Source: Erythrobacter sp. (GTDB lineage Bacteria > Pseudomonadota > Alphaproteobacteria > Sphingomonadales > Sphingomonadaceae). From it: a stretch of DNA of 64,000 nucleotides. Shown piece by piece: positions 56,309 to 64,000 of this stretch; the first letter of the stretch is position 1; every line of letters begins with the position of its first letter. The position numbers and the translations under genes were made by a program. The notes beneath the pieces are model-generated. The model was given only the letters and a program-made list of their open reading frames with translations. It did not search any database and was not told the DNA's origin. The stretch spans positions 2,966,001-3,030,000 of the forward strand of contig CP073261.1 of the NCBI GenBank assembly GCA_019739335.1, read 5' to 3'.

Positions 56309-58425
56309 TACGCCACCTCTTTCGATTGATCGGAATAGTTCTGCATGGTGCGGTAGAAATCGCTTTGCTCGCTCAGCGGCATTCGAATCACAAAGCGTGT
56401 GCCCAGCCCCTCGCGCGATTCTACATCGAGCCGCCCGCCCATTGCTCGAACCAGTTCACGTGCTTCGTAGGCGCCAATGCCGAAGCCTCCCGGCTTGGAC
56501 GAATGGAACGGCTTGAACAGCCGCGTGCGTATGAATTCGGGCGACATGCCGGTGCCCGAATCGACAATCTCGATCACCGCATTGCCCGGTTCACGGCCCA
56601 GTTCAATCTGCACCGGCGCGTGGCTCTCGCTCGCCTCCACGGCGTTCTGCACCAGATGCATCAGCGCCTGTTCCAGTGCCTCGGCATCGGCGCGCACCTG
56701 GCACGCCTCGTTTTCTACCAGCACCACCTGATGCCGCCCTTTGTAGAGTCCGCAGATTTTCTCCAGCAGCGGCGTGAGCGCGAATTCCTCCCGCTCGCGC
56801 CCGCCCATGCTGCCATAGCGACCAAGGCGAGCCAGCAGCGCCTGCAACTTGTCGGTGGAATTGCGCAAGGTAAGGATCATGTCGGCGCGGAATTCGGGCT
56901 TGTCCGCGTGCTTTTCCGCATTGCGTGCCAGCAGCGAGAGCTGGCTGGCAAGGTTCTTGATATCGTGCATCACGAAAGCGATGCGGCGATTGAATTCGTC
57001 GAACCGTTGCGCTTCGCCCAGGGCATCCTGGCTGGTCTGTTCGGCAAGGTAGCTGGCCAGCTGCCGCCCGATCACCCGTAGCAGGTCGAAATCTTCCCAG
57101 TCGAGCCGCCGGGCCAGTGGCGGCCGCGCGAGTAGCACCACGCCCACCAGCCGCTCGTAATGCAGCAGCGGGACCAGCGCCCAGCTCGCCTCGTCCTCCA
57201 GCAGCCATTGCGGACAGGCCGCGGCGGGGATGCCCTGCTGGCTGCCCCGGCGCAGATCGTCGATGTCGAGAATGAACTGGCTGCTCTCGAAGAACCGCGC
57301 GCCTTCGGTCGAAATCGCTTCCCCCGGCACATCAAGCTGCGGCCACTGCCAGCGCGCCGCCAGCGCCAGCCCGCCTTCCTCGCGCGGGGTGAACAGCATT
57401 CCCGAAGGGCTGTCGGTGATATCCGCCACCGCCTGCACCGCGCGTTCGAGCAGCGGCGCGGATTGCGGCCCCGCGCGCCCGATCGTCTCCGTGAAGCGCA
57501 ACCATTCGGAACGGTAATCGTAGCGATGCTGGAACAGGTTCTTGGACAGCGTGACCCGCAGCCAGCCCCGCAATTTGCGCGAGGGAAGCACCGTCAGGGC
57601 CACGGCGCTCGCCAGCAGCACGAAGCCCGCTTGCAGGATCCGTCCGTAATCGCTGCCGACATAGGAAAGCCCCTGCGCCACCACCACCATCACAGCGAGG
57701 TAAGCACCGATCAGCAGCAGCGAGAACGACTGGAAGGCAAAGCTGCGCGACGGGCGGAAGCGCAGCTCGCTCTCGTTGCGCAACATCCCCATCGCCAGCA
57801 GCACCACCGTCACCAGCAGCGCCACCGCGCGCAGGTTCTCCAGCAATTCTGGCGTGCCACTGCCCAGATAGGCGATGGTGTAGAAATTCAGGTCATAAAG
57901 GAACAGCGCCCCCAGCCCCGCCGCCGGCCAGCGCAGCGCGAGCCGCGCCTGCTGCGAAGCGCCGACATAGAGATTGTGCACCAGCACCAGCGCGCCGATG
58001 TTGAGCATCAGCCGGAAGGTAAAGGTGAATTGCAGGATCAGGTCCTGCGCGGCGGGCTGCGCATCGTACTGCAACCGCGCAGCGATCAGCGCGAACTGCA
58101 TCGTTTCGACCAGCGCCAACGCGGCCACCACCGGGCGGATCGGAGCGAGGCTCTTGTCCCGCTGGTCATGCCAGAACATCCGGTACAGCATCCACAGCCA
58201 GGCCAGGTTGCTCGCCACAAGAAACAATTCCTCGGTCACGCTGTCGCGCCCGAACCCGGCGAAGGCGAAGCACCACAGCGCTGCAATGCCAAGCGCAGCC
58301 GCGCTGGCGCTTACTGCCGGCCCCTGCGCGCGGCTGTTGGTCGCCAGCCACAGCGCCAGCGCAACCGCCGCGCAGGCGGTGACCAGATAGCCAAGATAGG
58401 CGATTAGATCCCAGGCCACGCCCAT
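56308..58425 (-). CDS. prsK: PrsK, XrtA/PEP-CTERM system histidine kinase
   Basis: 705 aa. N-terminal membrane domain of about ten helices (residues 1-290), a GAF domain (about 320-470) and a C-terminal kinase: RIAFVMHDIKNLASQLSLLARN (phosphoaccepting His), HLVQNAVEASESH and GFGIGAYEARELVRAMGG. Partner kinase of PrsR. ATG at 58425 overlaps the stop of the upstream glycosyltransferase (TGATG); an upstream start would lie inside that gene. Confidence 0.95.
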   Translation of the reverse strand: MGVAWDLIAYLGYLVTACAAVALALWLATNSRAQGPAVSASAAALGIAALWCFAFAGFGRDSVTEELFLVASNLAWLWMLYRMFWHDQRDKSLAPIRPVVAALALVETMQFALIAARLQYDAQPAAQDLILQFTFTFRLMLNIGALVLVHNLYVGASQQARLALRWPAAGLGALFLYDLNFYTIAYLGSGTPELLENLRAVALLVTVVLLAMGMLRNESELRFRPSRSFAFQSFSLLLIGAYLAVMVVVAQGLSYVGSDYGRILQAGFVLLASAVALTVLPSRKLRGWLRVTLSKNLFQHRYDYRSEWLRFTETIGRAGPQSAPLLERAVQAVADITDSPSGMLFTPREEGGLALAARWQWPQLDVPGEAISTEGARFFESSQFILDIDDLRRGSQQGIPAAACPQWLLEDEASWALVPLLHYERLVGVVLLARPPLARRLDWEDFDLLRVIGRQLASYLAEQTSQDALGEAQRFDEFNRRIAFVMHDIKNLASQLSLLARNAEKHADKPEFRADMILTLRNSTDKLQALLARLGRYGSMGGREREEFALTPLLEKICGLYKGRHQVVLVENEACQVRADAEALEQALMHLVQNAVEASESHAPVQIELGREPGNAVIEIVDSGTGMSPEFIRTRLFKPFHSSKPGGFGIGAYEARELVRAMGGRLDVESREGLGTRFVIRMPLSEQSDFYRTMQNYSDQSKEVA

Positions 58426-59810
58426 CAGCGGGCTCCTTCCGGCCAGAGCACCACCCGCAGCGTTTGCAGCATGATCAACAGGTCGAGGAAGGGCGTATAA
58501 TTCTTCGCGTAATAGAGATCGTATTCCAGCTTCTGGCGTGAATCCTCGATGCTGGCGCCGTAGGGATAATTGATCTGCGCCCAACCGGTAATCCCCGGCT
58601 TCACCATGTGCCGTTCGGCATAGAAAGGCAGGTGCTGTTCCAGGTCATTGACGAATTGCGGCACTTCGGGGCGCGGGCCGACGAAGCTCATGTGACCGGT
58701 GAGCACAGTCCAGACCTGTGGCAATTCGTCGATGCGCACCTTGCGGATGAAAGCGCCGACGCGGGTAATGCGCGGGTCTTGCTCCTGCGCCCATTGCGCG
58801 CCATCCTTCTCGGCGTCCGTGCGCATGGAGCGCAGCTTCACGAGTTCGAAAGTCTCGCCATAGAGCCCCACCCGCTGCTGGCGGAAAAAGGCCGGGCCCT
58901 TGCTGTCCAGCTTCACCACGGCGGCGAACAGGGCGATTACCGGAAAAGTGAGCAGCAGCAGCAGGCCGCTGGCGCTGATGTCGAAAATCCGCTTGGCGAC
59001 ACTGGAAATCGCCCGCCCTGAGGAAAACCCGTCGGAGAAGATCAGCCAGCTTGGATTGAGCGTATCGAGATCGACCCGGCCCGTCTCACGCTCAAGAAAG
59101 CTGGAGAAATCGTTGACGTGGACTCCCGCAGTCTTGACCCGCAGCAGGTCCTTCAGCGGCAGGGCATTGCGCCGTTCCTCCAGCGCCAGCACCACTTCGG
59201 TCGCGCCGAGATTGGCGACATGAGCGGAGAGATCGGCGATTGCGGAACGCGGAATCGCCTCGGCCACCTGCGGTGCGCTGTCGGCCATGCTGATATAGCC
59301 TACAACTACAAAGCCGCTGTCGGCCCGGTTGCCCAATTCTTTCAGCCGCTGCGCCCGCAGGCCCGCCCCCAGGACAAGCACCCGCCTGCGGAAGGCCGAA
59401 GTGCCGAGAATGCCGCCGGTGACCATCCGGTTTACAACCAGCAGGCCGATCGCCAGTACCATCGCGTAGAGCAGGATCGAGCGCCACACGGTAGAGCCCG
59501 GAAACAGGAAATCGAGCAGCGCTAGCGCGAGGATCGACAGGCTCACCGCCACCAGCAGCCGCGCCCCGGCAAAACGCAGCGAACGCAGCGCTTCGGTCCC
59601 GTACACACCCACCGCGATCATCGCGGTCATTGTGGCGATGCCGAACCCCAGGAGCGGCAGGATCCGCTCGCTCCACGGACCGGGCGAAATGCCGATCTGG
59701 CTGGTGCGCAGGCTCCACGCGAGATCGGCTGCAATCAGCAGCAGCCCGAAATCGAGCAGGCCCAGCAGCAGCACCGCGTGCGGGACGTAATGTTTGAAGA
59801 GACGGATCAT
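58425..59810 (-). CDS. XrtA/PEP-CTERM system sugar transferase (TIGR03013 type)
   Basis: 461 aa. Begins exopolysaccharide synthesis by moving a sugar phosphate to undecaprenyl phosphate at the inner membrane. Four to five N-terminal helices, a CoA-binding-like domain (VLVLGAGLRAQRLKEL), another helix near residue 275, and the catalytic sugar transferase domain with KRIFDISASGLLLLLTFP, RVGLYGETFELVKLRSM and GHMSFVGPRPEVPQFV. First gene of the operon with prsK and prsR. ATG at 59810. Confidence 0.93.
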   Translation of the reverse strand: MIRLFKHYVPHAVLLLGLLDFGLLLIAADLAWSLRTSQIGISPGPWSERILPLLGFGIATMTAMIAVGVYGTEALRSLRFAGARLLVAVSLSILALALLDFLFPGSTVWRSILLYAMVLAIGLLVVNRMVTGGILGTSAFRRRVLVLGAGLRAQRLKELGNRADSGFVVVGYISMADSAPQVAEAIPRSAIADLSAHVANLGATEVVLALEERRNALPLKDLLRVKTAGVHVNDFSSFLERETGRVDLDTLNPSWLIFSDGFSSGRAISSVAKRIFDISASGLLLLLTFPVIALFAAVVKLDSKGPAFFRQQRVGLYGETFELVKLRSMRTDAEKDGAQWAQEQDPRITRVGAFIRKVRIDELPQVWTVLTGHMSFVGPRPEVPQFVNDLEQHLPFYAERHMVKPGITGWAQINYPYGASIEDSRQKLEYDLYYAKNYTPFLDLLIMLQTLRVVLWPEGAR

Positions 59811-59877
59811 CGCTCCAGCCAGAAAGCATGGCGGGAAAATTCCCGCTGTGCTGTCTGGCTAACGGCGATAAGTGAAA

Positions 59878-59894
59878 TGTCGGTAAACTTTACA
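59878..59894 (-). promoter_or_regulatory. Possible PEP-CTERM-box-like element upstream of the glycosyltransferase operon
   Basis: On the gene strand TGTAAAGTTTACCGACA, about 70 bases before the start at 59810. Such TGTAAA...CCGACA motifs are associated with PEP-CTERM system genes. No convincing sigma54 -24/-12 pair follows, so the call is tentative. Confidence 0.4.
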
Positions 59895-59916
59895 CCTGCA
59901 AAGGCAGGTAACGACT

Positions 59917-60198
59917 TTATTCCGAAATGCTGTCGGCAGCTTCCTGGGCAGCATCGCCTACCTGGCTGGCGGCATTACCGACATCTTCAGCCGCTCCGGC
60001 GACGGCGCCGTCCTTTGCAACTTCCGCGTCGCTCATCTGGCTGAAGATAAACAGGGCGCCCGCTGCAAGAACCAGCAGAATGACGAGGAGAACCCATTTT
60101 CCTCCGCCCGAAGATGGCTCCGCGTCGCGGATGACTGTGGTGCGCGTATGGGTATCGCCATCCGGTGTGTTGATTTCGGTGATGCGTTCTTCGGCCAT
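59917..60198 (-). CDS. Small single-span membrane protein with acidic Ala-rich tail
   Basis: 93 aa. Cytoplasmic N-terminus (MAEERITEINTPDGDTHTRT), one transmembrane helix (WVLLVILLVLAAGALFIFS) and a tail rich in Ala, Asp and Val with a heptad-like pattern (GNAASQVGDAAQEAADSI), which could form an amphipathic helix. No family recognised. A strong AGGAGGAAT ribosome binding site before ATG at 60198 suggests good expression. Confidence 0.75.
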   Translation of the reverse strand: MAEERITEINTPDGDTHTRTTVIRDAEPSSGGGKWVLLVILLVLAAGALFIFSQMSDAEVAKDGAVAGAAEDVGNAASQVGDAAQEAADSISE

Positions 60199-60336
60199 GA
60201 TATTCCTCCTCTTGGTTGCGCTAGAAATCCCCCGCGCCCGCCCCGGTTCCCGCACTGATGGTAAAGCGAATTGGTAAGCGGGAATTAACCAGCTTCCGCC
60301 TGTCCGGATTAACAACTTGCGGTCTATGCAATTGGA

Positions 60337-60879
60337 ATGGCGCAAATTTCCAAGCCACCCATACCGCTGAAAATGTACAAGCATTTCGCCGTCTCCACGG
60401 TGGCGTTGACGGCGTGCATCGCGATGTTTGCCGATAGCGATAACCGGGCGGCAGCGGCCGGGCAGATCGCCGAGCAGGAGCAGCAGGAACCGAACGGGGC
60501 TGGCAGGGAGATCGCCTCGTCGACCGAACTCGTGCGTCGGGATACCGTAGCGCCGCCCTCGTTCGGCGATGAAGATGGCGGTTCGGCTGGCTGGGGTGGC
60601 GGTAGCGGGGGCGGTAGCGGGGGCGGTAGCGGGGGCAGAGCAAGTGGCGGCTCGCGTGCAGCCAGCAATCCCGGAAGGATCGCAGTCCCTGGCTACGAAC
60701 AGGCCTTCATCGAAAGCTTGACCGACGAAGAATACCGCGCCTTCCTTCAGACCTTGCCCCCGGAAATGCGTGGCAGCCGGGACATGACTCCGGATCGCGC
60801 GGCGCAGCGCGCCGCGGTGGAGGCCGCCTCCGCCCGTCGTGCCGGGCAAAGCGGGTCAGGCTCCGACGGGCCCGGATAA
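60337..60879 (+). CDS. Gly/Ser-rich probable exported protein, unknown function
   Basis: 180 aa. Hydrophobic N-terminal stretch (HFAVSTVALTACIAMFA; an internal LTAC could be a lipobox), then a low-complexity linker with Gly-Ser repeats (residues about 88-107) and a small C-terminal domain with GYEQAFIESLTDEEYRAFLQTLP. ATG at 60337 or 60373 (MYKHFAVS), the latter giving a better signal sequence. The linker is encoded by three perfect 12-bp tandem copies. Confidence 0.65.
   Translation: MAQISKPPIPLKMYKHFAVSTVALTACIAMFADSDNRAAAAGQIAEQEQQEPNGAGREIASSTELVRRDTVAPPSFGDEDGGSAGWGGGSGGGSGGGSGGRASGGSRAASNPGRIAVPGYEQAFIESLTDEEYRAFLQTLPPEMRGSRDMTPDRAAQRAAVEAASARRAGQSGSGSDGPG
60601..60636. repeat. 12-bp tandem repeat, three perfect copies
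   Basis: GGTAGCGGGGGC at 60601, 60613 and 60625 codes for the GSGG repeats of the overlapping protein. Perfect copies suggest recent slippage. Confidence 0.85.
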
Positions 60880-60880
60880 G

Positions 60881-62713
60881 TTACATTCGGTAGGTCGTGA
60901 CCAGCAAAACGCTGAGCGTCACAGTCATGATCAGCACCAGCGGCAGGCCCGTCTTCACATAGTCGCCGAACTTGTAGTTCCCCTCCGCCATGATCAGCAT
61001 ATTGGTCTGATAGGCAATCGGCGTAGCGTAGCAGAGGTTACAGCCGAACAGCACTGCCAAAATCAATGGTTCGGGCGGCATACCCAGTTCGATCGCGAGG
61101 GCGAAAGCTATCGGTGTTCCAACTGTGGCGGCGGTGGCGTTGGAGGCGAAGTTGGTGAGCACGGTTACGAACAGCATCACAGCCGCCAGCACAACCGCAG
61201 GCGGAAAATGTTGCAATCCCTCCGCCAGCGATTGACCCAGCCAGCCCGCCGCACCGCTTTGCAGGACAATTTCGCCAATGGCGATGCTCGCCGCCACCAG
61301 CACGATCACCTTGCCCGATAGCGCCCGGCCCACCCGATCGAACTTCACGCAGCCGGTCAGGAACATCACGATTGCCCCCGCCAGTGCCGAAATCGCAATC
61401 GGCACCTTGACGAGGTAGATGCCCTGCGACCCGAACCACGGGAGGCCAACCGAAGCCAGCGCCACCGCTCCGAACATGATCGCCGCCGCCAGCACCGCTT
61501 TCGAGCGGCGCGGCATCTCGCGGACGCCTTCCAGTTGCAACAGACTGTCGCCCGAAGCGAAAGCCTCCAGACCGTCGGCTAGGCCCATCACCAGCAGCAC
61601 ATCGCCTTCCGCCATGCGCAATTCGCGATCATCTGCAGCGGCATAAACCGGCAGCAGGCGCTTGGGCCTGTGGACGCCGAGAACGGCGACGCCGTAGTGA
61701 TCTGCGATACCTGAACTTGCCAGCGTGCGCCCGACGATCCGGCTGTCCGCCGTGACCACCATCTCGACCACCTGAATATCTTCACCGCGTATCTGCGACT
61801 GCCCGGTAATGCGGTCGACTACCCACAGCGGCGCCGCCTGCCCGCGCAGCAGCCGTGTTGCATTCTCCAGCCCCGCGTGCGTTCCCGAAATCAACAGCCG
61901 CTGCCCAGTGTCGAAGGGGCCGTTCGGCCGTTCCTCGAAGCGGAAGTCATCCGGCAGGGTGTTCACGATCTCATCGAAATGCTTGCCTACCAGAGTACTT
62001 TCGGGTCCGACGCGCAAATGGCTGAAAAACCGGCGCTTGCCATGATCCTCTTCGGGAGAATTGTCCGGCAGCAGCCGCGGCATGACCAGCCACAGGTATG
62101 GCAGCGCCACCAGCGCGGCGACCAGCACGATGGGGGTGAAGTGGAACACCGACATCTGCGGCATCCCCAAGTCGGCGGCGATCCCCACCACCAGCAGGTT
62201 CGTCGAGGTGCCGATGGTTGTCGCCATGCCGCCGATCAGCACCGCCGCGTTGAGCGGGATCAGGGTCTTCGAAGCGGGCATCGCTCCCCGCTGGGCCAGC
62301 GCCACAAAGATCGGCATCAGCAACACCAGCACCGGCGTATCGTTGACCAGCATGGACAGGAACATCGCCACCACCAGCGATACCAGCATCCCCATTCGCG
62401 TATTGAGCTTCCAGACCCGCTCCAGCACCCGCGCCGCAGGTTCCAGGGCCCCGGTCACTACCAGCCCACGCCCCATGATCATCAGCGCGCAGATGGTAAT
62501 CAGCGCCGGATGGCCGAAACCGCCGAAAGCCAGCGCGATGCCGTCGGTCGGCTGAGTATCGGGCAGCGGATAGAAATAAAGGAACACCGCGATGATCGCG
62601 ATAGTCAGCAGCGAAACGATCTCGATCCCCGGTCGCCCGCGCGCAAAGGCCACGAACACCCCGATCGTCAGCAGCATCGCCGCGATGGCGTGAAAGGAGG
62701 GAACATCAATCAC
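60881..62713 (-). CDS. SLC13 family permease with two TrkA-C (RCK_C) domains
   Basis: 610 aa. Divalent anion:Na+ symporter-like. Two membrane halves (residues about 1-205 and 395-608) with GGMATTIGTSTNLLVVGIAA in the first and TNFASNATAATVGTPIAF in the second, both Asn/Thr signatures of the family. Between them are two RCK_C domains (about 215-285 and 300-385), a common arrangement in bacterial SLC13 permeases for sulfate or carboxylates. ATG at 62713. Confidence 0.93.
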   Translation of the reverse strand: MIDVPSFHAIAAMLLTIGVFVAFARGRPGIEIVSLLTIAIIAVFLYFYPLPDTQPTDGIALAFGGFGHPALITICALMIMGRGLVVTGALEPAARVLERVWKLNTRMGMLVSLVVAMFLSMLVNDTPVLVLLMPIFVALAQRGAMPASKTLIPLNAAVLIGGMATTIGTSTNLLVVGIAADLGMPQMSVFHFTPIVLVAALVALPYLWLVMPRLLPDNSPEEDHGKRRFFSHLRVGPESTLVGKHFDEIVNTLPDDFRFEERPNGPFDTGQRLLISGTHAGLENATRLLRGQAAPLWVVDRITGQSQIRGEDIQVVEMVVTADSRIVGRTLASSGIADHYGVAVLGVHRPKRLLPVYAAADDRELRMAEGDVLLVMGLADGLEAFASGDSLLQLEGVREMPRRSKAVLAAAIMFGAVALASVGLPWFGSQGIYLVKVPIAISALAGAIVMFLTGCVKFDRVGRALSGKVIVLVAASIAIGEIVLQSGAAGWLGQSLAEGLQHFPPAVVLAAVMLFVTVLTNFASNATAATVGTPIAFALAIELGMPPEPLILAVLFGCNLCYATPIAYQTNMLIMAEGNYKFGDYVKTGLPLVLIMTVTLSVLLVTTYRM

Positions 62714-62783
62714 GTCGGGAACGAAGGTTCACAAGGAGGGGAGGAAATACAAGCGAAATCCTCCCTCTCGAACGCATTCGGTG

Positions 62784-62868
62784 TGGTACCTCCGGCCGGA
62801 CTCGAACCGGCACTTCGTAAGAAACTCGATTTTGAGTCGAGCGCGTCTACCAATTCCGCCACGGAGGC
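62784..62868 (-). tRNA. tRNA-Leu (CAA)
   Basis: 85 nt including encoded CCA. Acceptor GCCTCCG pairs with CGGAGGT (one G-T pair), anticodon arm CTCGA-CTCAAAA-TCGAG gives CAA, and it has the long variable arm of type II tRNAs; T arm GCCGGTTCGAGTCCGGC. Reads TTG. Confidence 0.96.
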
Positions 62869-62889
62869 CCAAAGCGAGAGAAAGCGCGC

Positions 62890-63714
62890 TTAGCTATCCT
62901 TGAGCGCGGTAGCAATCGCCTTGTGCAGGCGCGAGTGCAGCGGATCGTTTCCGGCGATCACCTGGCTGTCGCAAATCGGCAGTGATCGGCCGCGGTAATC
63001 GGTCACAAAGCCGCCTGCCTCGCGCACCAGCAGGCACCCGGCAGCCGTATCCCACGGCGACAGGTCGCTTTCCCAGAACCCGTCATACCGGCCCGCTGCC
63101 AGCCAAGCGAGATCGAGCGAAGCCGCGCCGAAACGGCGAACGCCCGCGATCTGCGGCCCGAGCGCACCGAAAATCCGCGACCACTCGGCAAAGTTGCCAT
63201 GCCCCTGATAAGGCGTGCCGGTAGCGACCAGCGCTTCGGACAATTGCCGCCGCCCCGAAACCCGCAGCCGCGCATCCTGAAGCCACGCGCCGCGCGTTTT
63301 CTCTGCCCAAAAGGTCTGGTCGGTGATCGGCTGGTACACCAGCCCTGCGGTCACATCGCCCCACTCGTCGCTGCCGAGCTTGCGCTCCTGCACAGCGATC
63401 GAAATCGCGAAGTGGGGGATGCCGTGGAGGAAGTTGCTGGTGCCATCGAGCGGATCGATGATCCAGCGCGGCTGTCCCTCCTCGCCTTCCAACTCGCCCG
63501 CTTCTTCCATCAGGAAACCCCAGCCTGGGCGCGCGACTTTCAGCTCGTCCCACAGGATGCGTTCGGCCACCTGATCGGCCTTGGACACGAAATCGCTTGG
63601 CCCTTTACGGCTGACCTGAAGGTGCTCGACCTCCCCGAAATCGCGCCGCAACCGGCCACCCGCCTTGCGGGCAGCCTTTTCCATTACGCGAATGAGGCCT
63701 GAAATGGCTGCCAT
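62890..63714 (-). CDS. suhB: Inositol monophosphatase family protein SuhB
   Basis: 274 aa. Mg2+-dependent phosphatase fold: MEEAGELEGEEG (first metal Glu), WIIDPLDGTSNFLHGIPHFA (DPxDGT motif) and SDLSPWDTAAGCLLVREAGG (WD motif). Substrate could be inositol phosphate or a related sugar phosphate; SuhB also binds NusG/rRNA antitermination complexes in enterobacteria. ATG at 63714; six bases separate it from efp, so they are in one operon. Confidence 0.94.
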   Translation of the reverse strand: MAAISGLIRVMEKAARKAGGRLRRDFGEVEHLQVSRKGPSDFVSKADQVAERILWDELKVARPGWGFLMEEAGELEGEEGQPRWIIDPLDGTSNFLHGIPHFAISIAVQERKLGSDEWGDVTAGLVYQPITDQTFWAEKTRGAWLQDARLRVSGRRQLSEALVATGTPYQGHGNFAEWSRIFGALGPQIAGVRRFGAASLDLAWLAAGRYDGFWESDLSPWDTAAGCLLVREAGGFVTDYRGRSLPICDSQVIAGNDPLHSRLHKAIATALKDS

Positions 63715-63720
63715 GATCGT

Positions 63721-64000
63721 TTACCCGGCCTTGCCGACGTAAGCCTGTTCGTACACGTCCACCACGATCCGCGTCCCGCTCTCGATATGCGGCGGCACCA
63801 TGATCCGCACGCCGTTGTCGAGCACGGCGGGCTTGTAGCTGGAGCTGGCGGTCTGCCCCTTAATGACGGCATCGGCCTGGACGATCGTGGCTTCGATCTG
63901 GCCGGGCAGTTCCACGCTGATCGGGCGCTCGTCCCACAGTTCGAGGCTCACCTGCATCCCGTCCTGCAGGAAAGGGCGGGCATCGCCGAGCAGGTCGCTT
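63721..64000 (-). CDS. efp: Elongation factor P, C-terminal part (runs off the window)
   Basis: The last ~93 residues of EF-P, which relieves ribosome stalling at polyproline. The domain II/III region is clear: [40 protein letters not shown] and the C-terminal [19 protein letters not shown]. The N-terminal domain with the modified Lys or Arg lies outside the window. The frame stays open to the window edge. Confidence 0.95.
   Translation of the reverse strand, partial: SDLLGDARPFLQDGMQVSLELWDERPISVELPGQIEATIVQADAVIKGQTASSSYKPAVLDNGVRIMVPPHIESGTRIVVDVYEQAYVGKAG

Noticed and set aside
54932..59810. PEP-CTERM target protein in this window
   Set aside because: No translated protein ends with a VPEP motif followed by a helix and basic tail.
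60601..60636. Tandem 12-bp repeat as a CRISPR array
   Set aside because: The copies abut with no spacers and lie in a coding linker.

Overview
The window reads as a stretch of chromosome from a GC-rich alphaproteobacterium of the Sphingomonadales, most likely the Erythrobacteraceae (Erythrobacter/Altererythrobacter type). Signs for this are the gene content (PrsK/PrsR exosortase regulators, TraB/GumN paralogues, a phoR-oprO-pstSCAB-phoU-phoB cluster), the alphaproteobacterial SOS boxes of the GTTC-N7-GTTC type, an EcfG-type stress promoter, and the short palindromic repeats common in sphingomonads. I see no IS element, prophage or CRISPR array. The taxonomic call is inference from gene content.

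Layout. 0-8 kb: 5' end of hisI, a structured intergenic region ending in a terminator, comF, a methyltransferase, ppdK, and glyQ-glyS; glyS carries three unrelated palindromic repeats in frame. 8-12 kb: three TraB/GumN-family proteins with a small XRE regulator/membrane protein pair between the first two. 12-28 kb: housekeeping and branched-chain amino acid synthesis (rplY, pth, serB, miaA, ilvB-ilvN-ilvC, a YdcH small protein, YceI, leuA with a leucine-rich leader peptide), a hybrid histidine kinase, an AHH nuclease-like pair, recJ and two tRNA-Glu genes. 28-37 kb: a complete phosphate regulon with Pho-box-like sites before oprO, pstS and phoB. 37-50 kb: a DNA-damage region. A LexA-type box precedes an overlapping operon of radical SAM protein, UdgX, DnaE2 and an extensin-like protein; a second near-identical box precedes imuA-imuB. 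They are separated by carbonic anhydrase, PilZ and TerC genes on the other strand. 50-64 kb: two transporters, panB, an SLC10 transporter, the PrsR-PrsK-glycosyltransferase operon of the PEP-CTERM/exosortase system, an SLC13 permease, tRNA-Leu, suhB and the 3' part of efp.

How the genes work together. ilvB/N/C and leuA form the valine/isoleucine/leucine route; a 16-codon leader peptide with five Leu codons upstream of leuA points to ribosome-mediated attenuation. PhoR/PhoB with PstSCAB and PhoU form a closed phosphate-sensing loop that also drives a phosphate porin. The two SOS operons together supply the ImuA-ImuB-DnaE2 translesion mutasome plus two factors (UdgX and its linked radical SAM protein) that probably act on uracil-containing or modified DNA.

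The least expected things are (1) the SOS operon that joins the radical SAM protein, UdgX, DnaE2 and an M15-like extensin protein, and (2) four in-frame insertions of palindromic repeat elements in two essential or DNA-maintenance genes (three in glyS, one in dnaE2), plus a repeat that supplies the ilvN ribosome binding site. This resembles the protein-coding palindromic elements known from Rickettsia.
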